Assembly: GCA_005518205.2 (NCBI GenBank)
Contig: RFFC02000006.1
Location: 1 to 64,000, forward strand
From: Hormoscilla sp. GUM202
GTDB taxonomy: Bacteria > Cyanobacteriota > Cyanobacteriia > Cyanobacteriales > Desertifilaceae
Reading direction: 5' to 3'
DNA length: 64,000 bases
Position numbers and translations under genes: made by a program. Below, piece after piece: positions 17,417-25,047 of this stretch. Positions within the stretch are counted from its first letter, which is position 1, and every line of letters starts with the position of its first letter. Below the pieces are notes generated by a model. It saw only the letters and a program-made list of their open reading frames with translations, ran no database searches and was not told where the DNA came from.

Positions 17417-17620
17417 TTACACTGGGGTTAGCCCCAGCATGGCACGGAGGGTCAAAATCACGAATATGAAGCTACTCACCAGCAGACCCAGCAGGGCGAT
17501 CGCCGTTACTGGCCTTTTCAGCAGGGGTTTGAGCTGCTGAAACAAGAAAAAGAATATCCCCAGAGTAAAGGTGATAAAGTAGCGGAAGTAGCTAGATACC
17601 TTATTCAAGAAGTCTTCCAT
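17417..17620 (-). CDS. DUF751 (Ycf33-like) small membrane protein
   Basis: The start MEDFLNKVSSYFRYFITFTL is chosen because family members begin there; the 23 codons above have no similarity. The 67-residue product has two membrane segments (about residues 14-32 and 42-63: LGIFFFLFQQL and AIALLGLLVSSFIFVILTL). DUF751 proteins are conserved in cyanobacteria and plastids and usually sit next to rbfA. The function is not known. Confidence 0.85.
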   Translation of the reverse strand: MEDFLNKVSSYFRYFITFTLGIFFFLFQQLKPLLKRPVTAIALLGLLVSSFIFVILTLRAMLGLTPV

Positions 17621-17743
17621 AGTCAGTCCCCATGATAAACCACCATCCCGTCTAGTATAATGCCATTCGCGATCGAGTCGGTCAAGCAAAACCTGGTTCT
17701 TTTTGACCGATGCACTAGTACAGTATATGACAGGTTTAGATAA

Positions 17744-18583
17744 ATGTCAAGTCCCGCTCTCAAACAAGTCCCACTCCGTCCCTTTCTGAAATGGGCAGGT
17801 GGCAAAAATCGGCTAATTCCGCAATATCAACCTTATTTTCCCAAAAGTTTCAACACTTACTACGAGCCATTTTTAGGTGGAGGTGCAGTTTTCTTTCATC
17901 TCCAACCCCAGGATGCTGTTTTGACAGATATTAATCCGGAGTTGATTAATACCTATTGCTGTGTTAAAGAACAGGTTGAGGAAGTGATTGACATCCTGCA
18001 CAAACATCAGCGGCAGCATAGTCAAGATTACTATTATAAGATGCGATCGCATATCCCTAGCCCAGATATTGAAAGGGCGGCACGCTTTATTTATCTGAAC
18101 AGAACCTGTTTCAATGGTCTTTACCGAGAAAACTCTAAAGGTAAATTTAATGTCCCGATCGGCAAATACAAAAATCCGCAAATCTGTAATCCGGAATTAC
18201 TCCGTTCCGCATCAGCTACCCTGAGAATGAGAAATGTTAAGATTGAGAAAAACTCCTTTGAATATGTCTTAGAATTTGCTAATAGCAGCGATGATTTCGT
18301 CTATTTTGACCCGCCATATTATCCAGTTAGTTCTACCAGTGATTTCACAGCCTACAGTCGCGATTTCTTTAGTAAGAATGACCAAACTGAACTCAAAGAA
18401 ATTTTTGTAAAACTAGCTGGACGCGGTGTCAAAGTGATGCTGTCTAATTCTGATTGTGATTTTATTCTAGACTTATACAGTCAGTTCAAAATTCACAAAA
18501 TATCAGCACCACGATCTATTAACTCTAATGGTAAAAAGCGGGGAAATGTTTCAGAGATATTAGTCACCTCTAGAGACCTCTAG
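17744..18583 (+). CDS. D12-class N6-adenine DNA methyltransferase (Dam/DpnM type)
   Basis: The 279-residue product has the S-adenosylmethionine site RPFLKWAGGKNRLIPQYQPY and YEPFLGGGAVFFHL at the N-terminus, and the catalytic motif FVYFDPPYYPVSSTSDFTAY at about residue 190. This order is typical of alpha-class Dam/DpnM enzymes, many of which act on GATC; the target here cannot be read from the sequence. It converges on and overlaps by 4 bp a nuclease-like gene on the other strand, which together look like a type II restriction-modification system. The length is normal and the motifs intact, so it is probably active. Confidence 0.93.
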   Translation: MSSPALKQVPLRPFLKWAGGKNRLIPQYQPYFPKSFNTYYEPFLGGGAVFFHLQPQDAVLTDINPELINTYCCVKEQVEEVIDILHKHQRQHSQDYYYKMRSHIPSPDIERAARFIYLNRTCFNGLYRENSKGKFNVPIGKYKNPQICNPELLRSASATLRMRNVKIEKNSFEYVLEFANSSDDFVYFDPPYYPVSSTSDFTAYSRDFFSKNDQTELKEIFVKLAGRGVKVMLSNSDCDFILDLYSQFKIHKISAPRSINSNGKKRGNVSEILVTSRDL

Positions 18584-19101
18584 AGATTCTTGTCAGCCCA
18601 GGCAACAAAACTTTTGAAATTGTGTACTGCCAGGAGCTTTTGATTAACGCCGACTTGTGCTTTTAACCAATCAATAGCTCCTGGTTTCATACCCTCACCA
18701 TCAAGCAACACAACTGTTGGTGCCGGATAGCAATCCTGGATATTCAAGTTGAGGTAGGGCAATTTTTCATCAACTGAACCACCGGTTTGCTGCGACTGAC
18801 ATTGAATTATTAGACCAGAATCAAATGAGGCAGAACAAATAAGGTAAAAGTCTACATAGATATCAGTCCCGTAAATTCCATCTCCAACGTGAACCTGTGT
18901 TGCATAGCGCTTTGGCAAGTTAGTGGAACTGAGAAGGCATTCTAATTTCTGCTTTCTTGGCAAATCATGTCCGACTTGAACATAACCATGTCCTTGTAAT
19001 ATTCTTTCTACATTATTCTCGAACCTCTTGCCAGAAGTAACTGCTTTACCGCCCTGAGTCATTTTTTCCTCAAATTTAATAAAAACTACGTCACTGCTCA
19101 T
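18580..19101 (-). CDS. PD-(D/E)XK restriction endonuclease, partner of the methyltransferase
   Basis: The 173-residue product reads KRFENNVERILQGHGYVQVG at the N-terminus, then GTDIYVDFYLICSASFDSGL, IIQCQSQQTGGSVDEKLPYL and a closing alpha/beta part. The D followed by a strand with Q-x-Q and the GGSVDEKLPYL block recall a group of small type II restriction enzymes in which the usual E-x-K is varied. The convergent position next to a Dam-type methylase supports the assignment. The start at 19101 is uncertain; MTQGGKAVTSGKRFENN at 19062 is an alternative. Confidence 0.7.
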   Translation of the reverse strand: MSSDVVFIKFEEKMTQGGKAVTSGKRFENNVERILQGHGYVQVGHDLPRKQKLECLLSSTNLPKRYATQVHVGDGIYGTDIYVDFYLICSASFDSGLIIQCQSQQTGGSVDEKLPYLNLNIQDCYPAPTVVLLDGEGMKPGAIDWLKAQVGVNQKLLAVHNFKSFVAWADKNL

Positions 19102-19105
19102 TCTA

Positions 19106-19482
19106 TCATACTTTAGTGAAATACGCGGTTATCGCCCGGTAATCCGAGGCCATCGCTACAAAAGAGACCTCCGGTGCAGCTACCAACTTAAGCCGGGACA
19201 GCCCACGGTGCAAGGCTTCCAGCCCACAGCGGTAGAGGCCAATCGCTGGGGCGAATTTGTCCCGCGTTACGTTGATAACCTCCGGTGCAGTCCCCAAACC
19301 AGAAAACTGGCACGGGAGCATCTCAAGAATGTCATCAAGCCCGCGCAGGCGGGATTTGTTTGTCTAGCCCCACCCCTTAGGGTTCCGGTGTGGTAGCTAA
19401 GCAAAAGTGATATGCACCCACTGGCACCGGTAGAGTGGTGGAAGAAAAGTCAGAGGACAGCAGCAGCAAAAATGTTGTCTAA
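19106..19482. repeat. Left copy of a repeat element flanking a two-gene cassette
   Basis: This gene-free stretch has GGTGCAGTCCCCAAACCAGA near 19284 and, after about 130 bases, GCACCGGTAGAGTGGTGGAA and AGTCAGAGGACAGCAGCAGC (19424-19475). The same two blocks, closer together, occur at 20762-20840. Two dispersed GATGCACCC motifs also lie here. No convincing protein is encoded. The end of the block could be the 3' end of a lost gene, since it can be read as a charged tail. Confidence 0.45.
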
Positions 19483-19578
19483 TTAAGAAACCAGGTTTCT
19501 GGGTTCGGAATGAATAGAGTTTGCGGCAAAATTGAGATGCACCCAGTAACTTTCCACCTACAGCTCAATAGTTTACTG

Positions 19579-20109
19579 TTATCGCTTGTAAATGGCACCT
19601 GATGTCCAGTATTTTTTGATTTCCTTGGCTTTAAAAACCACGTCTACTCTAAATAAATTTGGATTACTTGTAGATGAAATTGGATTACTTAAAACAACGG
19701 CAATTTCTTCACTGGTCTCTTCATTTGGTTCAATTCGTTTTCGCTCCTTGAATATTAGTTGACTGAATGCTCTGTTTGTGGGGTCTTCTGTATCAATAGG
19801 TTCTGTGCCAATAGTGTAGATATGATCGCGTGAATAAATTGCGTCAGGAATTTCCCCACCATTAATAGAGCAATATTCCAGATCTACTTTGCTCCGCCCA
19901 ATGTTTTTGACTCGGACTTCAATAATTGCTATAGGGATGCTGTTAATATTAGTCATCTCTTTAAGCGTTTGGGTGATGATTAGACTGCCAGCGAAAGTCC
20001 GACTGAGAAAAAATACCCATAAGGACCAGGTGCCACCTATCAGTATACCTAATACAGTGGCAATGTTACGAGCAATTTCTGAAAAAGTATTGATGTCATC
20101 AAGCATCAC
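19579..20109 (-). CDS. Membrane-anchored hypothetical protein
   Basis: The 176-residue product has one N-terminal membrane segment (about residues 14-36, IATVLGILIGGTWSLWVFFL) and then a soluble domain with alternating strands (IPIAIIEVRVKNIGRSKVDL ... FRVDVVFKAKEIKKYWTSGA). The topology suggests an anchored beta-rich domain. It is 10 bp downstream of the next gene on the same strand, so the pair is probably an operon. I do not recognise the family. Confidence 0.6.
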   Translation of the reverse strand: MMLDDINTFSEIARNIATVLGILIGGTWSLWVFFLSRTFAGSLIITQTLKEMTNINSIPIAIIEVRVKNIGRSKVDLEYCSINGGEIPDAIYSRDHIYTIGTEPIDTEDPTNRAFSQLIFKERKRIEPNEETSEEIAVVLSNPISSTSNPNLFRVDVVFKAKEIKKYWTSGAIYKR

Positions 20110-20119
20110 AATTTAACCA

Positions 20120-20662
20120 TTAATAGCGTTCTTTACTCTCCAACAATGAAATGCGATCTAATAAGCCCTGTAGGATTTGACGAACAATATGAACGGGGAA
20201 AATCGTCACAAGAAGGCGTGAAACCATGTCCTCTAAGCATTCCCAAAATCTTATGCGTTTGACCTGCCTACTTAACGGAACTTGCTTGAGGGTGTCATTC
20301 ACCTCATCCAAGAGATCCGACAAATTTTGGTCGGGGATGGAGCGATATTTACCTAAATCAATGTAGGCTTTTTTTGTCTGGCGTTTCAGTTCTTGAGATT
20401 TGGCAATCAATTTTTCGGCTTCATACTCAGAAAGGTAGGGTCTTTCAGAACTAGCTTCGATGGTAAAGATAGTGTCACTCATCTCCTTAATAGTGCTACC
20501 CAAATCTTTAGAAATCGCTTGTGGCAGATATTTTCTGAGGTTATTAGTTTGAATTGTAAATTGCAGACTTTCCAACTGAATCAATAAGTCAGTTAGATAA
20601 AGACCAACTTTTCGCAGTCGATCGGGCCGATAGAAGAGATCCATTTCCAGCTCCTTAACCAA
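20120..20662 (-). CDS. Hypothetical helical protein
   Basis: The 180-residue product is almost entirely helical and charged (LYLTDLLIQLESLQFTIQTN, EKLIAKSQELKRQTKKAYID), with an amphipathic C-terminal region (MVSRLLVTIFPVHIVRQILQ) that might touch a membrane. No motif is recognised. It forms a two-gene unit with the anchored protein downstream, and the unit is bounded by direct repeats at 19106-19482 and 20762-20840. The ATG at 20662 could be replaced by MDLFYRPDRLRKVGL six codons on. Confidence 0.55.
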   Translation of the reverse strand: MVKELEMDLFYRPDRLRKVGLYLTDLLIQLESLQFTIQTNNLRKYLPQAISKDLGSTIKEMSDTIFTIEASSERPYLSEYEAEKLIAKSQELKRQTKKAYIDLGKYRSIPDQNLSDLLDEVNDTLKQVPLSRQVKRIRFWECLEDMVSRLLVTIFPVHIVRQILQGLLDRISLLESKERY

Positions 20663-20695
20663 TGTGGTTCTCGATCATCCTAATATGATAGCACA

Positions 20696-20846
20696 GTCAC
20701 GGTAACTACGAACGGCGCAAGGACTAAAGTCCTTACTACGAACGGTTATCTGGCGATCGCTGGTGCAGTGCCCAAGCCAGATAGCGAGCACCGGTGGGGT
20801 GGTGGAAGGAAAGCCAGAGGACCGCAGCAGCAAAAATAATGATAAA
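20696..20846. repeat. Right copy of the cassette-flanking repeat, with an ACTACGAACGG repeat
   Basis: GACTAAAGTCCTTACTACGA belongs to a hairpin family also seen at 50840-50895. GGTGCAGTGCCCAAGCCAGA and GCACCGGTGGGGTGGTGGAA, then GCCAGAGGACCGCAGCAGCA, repeat the blocks at 19284 and 19424 in the same orientation. Confidence 0.6.
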
Positions 20847-20877
20847 TTAGGGAGATGTTTCAGCCAGTTTACCAGAT

Positions 20878-21780
20878 ATGTCACAAAAACCACCAAACAA
20901 TGAGATTGACGATGGGCGGGATGCCAAAGAAGCTCAACCAGTCCTGAAAATACAGGCGATCGCTCTTCTACGCTTTTTGATTAGGCTACTAGAAGGAACT
21001 GTGGAAACACTGGAGGCAAAACTGCCACCAGAAGATCTACCAAGAAGAACGCCTACGAGCAGTGGTTGGTGGAATGTACTGTTAAGTAAAATTCGCGCTG
21101 TGCTGCCAAAATTCCTCAACCAGGTCCTATCTGATTTTACTTTGATCCTAGGGATTTCAGTAGCTATTTTAATCCTACCCTTGTGGATAATTATTTTGAT
21201 ATCTCCAACTGAGGTGGTAGAGACTCCGACTGTCGAAGCAGAAAAACCCGCAACTGAGGTCGTAGAATCTCCTACTGTCGAAGCAGAAGAACCGCCAACT
21301 GAGGTCGTAGAATCTCCCTCTGTCGAAGTAGAAGAACCCGCAACTGAGGTGGCAGAATCTCCCTCTGTCGAAGCAGAAGAACCCCCAACTGAGGTCGTAG
21401 AATCTCCTGAAATTCCTAGTGGTCCAGTGCCAGTGGAGATAGTACCAGCACCAGTATTAATGCCAGAAGAAAACCTGGTTGCGATAATTCAAAATCAAGT
21501 CGCAGACAGGATCCCAGAAGCCGAATATGCCAAGGGTTTAATTCAGTCTTTGAAAGCCGACTTCAACAATAATCTTTTGGTGGTTCAAGTTAGCTATAAT
21601 TGGTATTATATCAGTCCCGAAAACCAGAACGAGTTTGCTCAGTCAATGCGGCAACTATCTCAAGAACTTGACTTCTATAAACTGGAAATTACTGATACTG
21701 AAGACACCCTACTAGCCCGTTCTCCAGTGGTGGGACCAAAGATGGTGATTTTCCAGCGACGGTTAATCATTAGTCGCTAA
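20878..21780 (+). CDS. Single-pass membrane protein with Pro/Glu-rich repeat linker
   Basis: The 300-residue product has a short cytoplasmic N-terminus, one strong membrane helix at about residues 85-107 (LILGISVAILILPLWIIILI), and a linker of five imperfect 17-residue repeats (PTEVVESPTVEAEEP type). A compact C-terminal domain follows (EENLVAIIQNQVADRIPEAE, then LVVQVSYNWYYISPENQNEF). Similar cyanobacterial proteins of unknown function have this anchor-linker-domain layout; the rigid acidic linker probably spans a distance to the cell wall. The repeat DNA is recent and can vary in copy number. It is convergent with the nanE relic, 4 bp apart. Confidence 0.7.
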   Translation: MSQKPPNNEIDDGRDAKEAQPVLKIQAIALLRFLIRLLEGTVETLEAKLPPEDLPRRTPTSSGWWNVLLSKIRAVLPKFLNQVLSDFTLILGISVAILILPLWIIILISPTEVVETPTVEAEKPATEVVESPTVEAEEPPTEVVESPSVEVEEPATEVAESPSVEAEEPPTEVVESPEIPSGPVPVEIVPAPVLMPEENLVAIIQNQVADRIPEAEYAKGLIQSLKADFNNNLLVVQVSYNWYYISPENQNEFAQSMRQLSQELDFYKLEITDTEDTLLARSPVVGPKMVIFQRRLIISR

Positions 21781-21783
21781 CAA

Positions 21784-22429
21784 TTATTGATAAGCTTTAA
21801 CTTTCTGGTCAATGCCAGTGATATCGGTGCCAACAACTACAGCAGCAGCTCCCAAATCTAGGGCTGTTTTCGCCATTGCTGGTGAGGCAATGCCCCCTTC
21901 ACAGATAATTGGGATATCTAAATGGCTGACGAGTTGGCTGAGAAGTTCAAACCCTGGAGGAGAAAGATGTTGAGTTTGCTTCGTATAGCCGTAGAGAGTT
22001 GTGGCGATCGCATCAGCACCAGCTCGGGCAGCATTGGTTCCTGCTGCTAAGCTATCTACATCTGCTAGGATTGGCTTACCTAATCGATCGTGAATTTCGG
22101 AAATGAGTATTTCTAGGGTTTCGCCGTTTGGTCGTTCTCTTGGAGTGGCATCAATAGCGATGATATCAGCACCTGCTTGAGCAACAGCAGCAGCGTGATG
22201 AAACTGGGGAGTAATATAAACTTCCGATCCAGGTAACTGTTGCTTCCACAGCCCAATTATCGGAACTGAACTCCGCTGTCGCACTGCTTTTATATGAGCT
22301 GGGGTGTCGATCCGGACGCCAGCGGCACCCCGATCGATGGCAGCTTCAGCCATGGCGGCAATTACTACTGGATCGTGCAGGGGCGAGGAAGCGGGGGCCT
22401 GAAACTATTAGTCCTTTGATGTTCGGCAT
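21784..22429 (-). pseudogene. nanE: N-acetylmannosamine-6-phosphate 2-epimerase, frameshifted near its start
   Basis: From 22353 the product reads as a NanE TIM barrel (GVRIDTPAHIKAVRQRSSVP, then ADIIAIDATPRERPNGETLE and IICEGGIASPAMAKTALDLG). The normal N-terminus is also present above it: MPNIKGLIVS from 22429, then ASSPLHDPVVIAAMAEAAI. The two are in different frames. Comparison with the family consensus (GLIVSCQAP-SPLHDP) indicates loss of about five bases near 22390-22400. NanE converts ManNAc-6-P to GlcNAc-6-P. The barrel without its first strand is unlikely to work, unless the sequence has an error here. Confidence 0.75.
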
Positions 22430-22469
22430 GTTTTTCTATCGCTAACGGGCAGTTCCTATAAATGAACAA

Positions 22470-24815
22470 TCAACAATCAACCAGCAAACTGTTAAGTTTT
22501 TCTAATAACTGCTCTGGTTGGACGGGTTTAGTTAAATAATCATCAGCCGATGTGCGATGGGTAGTACTCATAGCACGCCCAGAGTACATCGGAGGGGAGT
22601 CGGGATAATTAGATGGGTCTATAGAGTTGTCCCGGAGAATCAGAGTTTTGATCTGTTTAGTTGTCGGTTCCGATCGCAGTTGGCGGATGATTTCCCTGCC
22701 ATCTATCCCTGGTAGCTGCCCGGCGACGATCGCCACTAGGGGTTGTAAAATTTCAATTTGGTTAACTGCTGTAGTACCTTCAACCAGCCAGACAACCTGA
22801 TAGCCAGCGGCGGTGAGCAGGTCGCAGATCGTCCAAGCGCTTTCCTCATTATTCTCAATTAATACCACACGTCCGCCAGGAGTGGCTGCATAAGTCGGTC
22901 CTGCTGGTGCTGGGGCTGGGGCTAGGGGCTGGGCGGGCAACCGCACGGTGAAAACTGAACCGATATCTACAGTTGATTCTACCCAGATCGCGCCGCCGTG
23001 GAGTTCTACCAACTGTTTGGTTAAGGCTAAACCCAGACCCGCCCCTTGGTAGTTGCGATCGTATGAGGTATCCAATTGCTGAAATTTCTCAAACAGGAGC
23101 GCGATCTGCTCTTCGGGAATGCCGATGCCAGTGTCTTTTACCTGAAACACGGCCGTATTGCTTACCGTTCCGGAAAAATCGGACGACACTCCCAGAGTCA
23201 CCCGTCCCCCAGAGGGAGTAAATTTGATCGCATTGCTCAATAGATTCCAGAGAATTCGTTGGATGCGGCGTTGGTCCCCTCGGAAGCGATCTTCCTGGCG
23301 GTCTATCTGGATATCTATAACCAGTTTCACTCCCTTTTCCTCTGCTCTTTGCTGCATGGTTTCCAGACAATTATAAGCCAGTTGATTCAGGGAAAAATCC
23401 CTCACATTCAATACGGCTTTCCCCGCTTCCATCTGAGACAATTCCAGAATGTCGTTAATCAAGTCTAGCAAATGCTTGCCGCTATCGTGAATGCTTTGCA
23501 AATAAGAACGCTGTTTTTCTATAGTCAGAACTCGCTGAGCTTTTTCCAGATCTAAAGACAACAAACGTAACAGGGTAGCAGACATACCAATCACGCAAGT
23601 AAGGGGCGTGCGTAACTCGTGACTCATGGCAGCGAGAAACTCACTTTTGGTGCGGTTCGCAGATTCAGCACCTAGTAAGGCGTCCCGGAGTTCGGCGGTC
23701 CGATCGCTCACCCGCTGCTCCAGGTTTTCTTTTTGCAACTGTAGCTGGGCATACAACTGGGCTTGGTAAATGGCGATCGCCAGATGTTCGGCAATTTTAC
23801 CCAGAAAACTTTTTTCACTTTCAGACCATTGGCGCGGTTGGAAACATTGCTGGGCGATCAGCAATCCCCAGAGTTGGTCTTGAACCAGAATTGGCACTAC
23901 TAGTTTAGCTCGGACTTTAATCCGGCGCAATAACTCTAAAAAGCAGGGGGAAGATGCATAGGCTATTTCGATATCTTCCACCCCTTGAATAAATCCCTTA
24001 CGATATTTCTGCTCAATATTGACGGTATCGACAAAGCAGTCTTCCTTTTCCCGCAAATGCAGTGCTGAAACTATATTTCCTGTTGCCTTAGCTTCGTAGG
24101 TTACAGAACCTTTATAAGTTTTTAATGAGGAATTCCTAATGATTTTTGAATTGGGGTCAAACTGATAAATCAACAATCTGTCTACTTGCAATAAATGTCG
24201 TACCTGATCCACAGCGGTTGACAAAATAACTGGCAATTCCAGACTCTGACGAATCTGGGTAGCTACCCGATCGATCAGCCGTTCCTGTTCGAGCTGTTGC
24301 CGGAAAGCTGCTGCTACTGGTTCGCAAACATAGGGATAATTCTCTTCTCCTCCCGACTCCCAATCGTCCGTGGCAATAATTTTCATTAGCGCCAGGGTAA
24401 ACTCACTCTGGCGCTTCGGATCGTTAGGTTTGAGAATGGCACCCGCTTGCCCTAAGATACTTTTGACTTCCGGCTTGCTTGTCAGGCGATCGGCCAGTTG
24501 CTTGAGGAAGGAGGCGATCGCCTCTGGGTCGAAGCTGATATTCACAAACAGTTGCTCGTGGACTAGGTTGCGGTTTTCATCTGGGGCTAATTCCCCCAAT
24601 AGCAATACATTAAATTCCTCGGAAAGTAACACCGAGAACCGTTCATTACGAGCATTTTTTATATTTTCAACTGGGTCAAGGATATCTTCTGTAAGCAGAA
24701 GATATCCGGGGTCACCGTTGGGGGCGGCTTGCTGCTGTAATAGAGCGCTCAGCCGAGCAAAAGTTCTCATATTCAAGATGAGAGTTCCTGTTATCAAACT
24801 CGGCATTTTTTTCAT
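22470..24815 (-). CDS. Hybrid histidine kinase: DICT - GAF - HisKA - HATPase - degenerate receiver
   Basis: The start MKKMPSLITGTLILNMRTFA is preferred to one 40 codons upstream, because that extension reads through a dispersed palindrome. Residues 1-150 resemble a DICT sensory domain (ERFSVLLSEEFNVLLLGELA). A GAF domain of the phytochrome-like class follows at about 170-345 (LLQVDRLLIYQFDPNS ... VVPILVQDQLWGLLIAQQC). The H box AMSHELRTPL is near residue 385, the N box NLLSNAIKFTP near 520, and the G boxes DTGIGIPEE and GAGLGLALT follow. The C-terminal receiver lacks the phosphoacceptor aspartate: the expected D-x-x-LPG-DG reads AGQLPGIDG, although the lysine in DDYLTKPVQ is kept. The input signal is unknown. 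It is divergently transcribed from cobN. Confidence 0.9.
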   Translation of the reverse strand: MKKMPSLITGTLILNMRTFARLSALLQQQAAPNGDPGYLLLTEDILDPVENIKNARNERFSVLLSEEFNVLLLGELAPDENRNLVHEQLFVNISFDPEAIASFLKQLADRLTSKPEVKSILGQAGAILKPNDPKRQSEFTLALMKIIATDDWESGGEENYPYVCEPVAAAFRQQLEQERLIDRVATQIRQSLELPVILSTAVDQVRHLLQVDRLLIYQFDPNSKIIRNSSLKTYKGSVTYEAKATGNIVSALHLREKEDCFVDTVNIEQKYRKGFIQGVEDIEIAYASSPCFLELLRRIKVRAKLVVPILVQDQLWGLLIAQQCFQPRQWSESEKSFLGKIAEHLAIAIYQAQLYAQLQLQKENLEQRVSDRTAELRDALLGAESANRTKSEFLAAMSHELRTPLTCVIGMSATLLRLLSLDLEKAQRVLTIEKQRSYLQSIHDSGKHLLDLINDILELSQMEAGKAVLNVRDFSLNQLAYNCLETMQQRAEEKGVKLVIDIQIDRQEDRFRGDQRRIQRILWNLLSNAIKFTPSGGRVTLGVSSDFSGTVSNTAVFQVKDTGIGIPEEQIALLFEKFQQLDTSYDRNYQGAGLGLALTKQLVELHGGAIWVESTVDIGSVFTVRLPAQPLAPAPAPAGPTYAATPGGRVVLIENNEESAWTICDLLTAAGYQVVWLVEGTTAVNQIEILQPLVAIVAGQLPGIDGREIIRQLRSEPTTKQIKTLILRDNSIDPSNYPDSPPMYSGRAMSTTHRTSADDYLTKPVQPEQLLEKLNSLLVDC

Positions 24816-25047
24816 CTTGCTAATTGCTAATTGTTCGTCATTGTTTATTGCTATGAGCCTCGTTCCCTGGCGATCCCTGGGAACGGAGCAGCTATGAGAC
24901 AATACTTTACAGACTGCGGCTACTAAATTAATCATCGTATTGTACTTTTACCCCAGCCTCAGCTAATATAGGAAAACTTTTAGATTTTCTCTGGAAATCC
25001 CTCTACATTGATAGAAGTGGTAGAAAAATAGTATTTGATTATACAAT

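Noticed and set aside
19208..19396. Plus-strand frame GFQPTAVEANRWGEFVPRYV as a possible transposase end
   Set aside because: I could not match it to a transposase C-terminus with confidence; kept only as part of an unexplained repeat.
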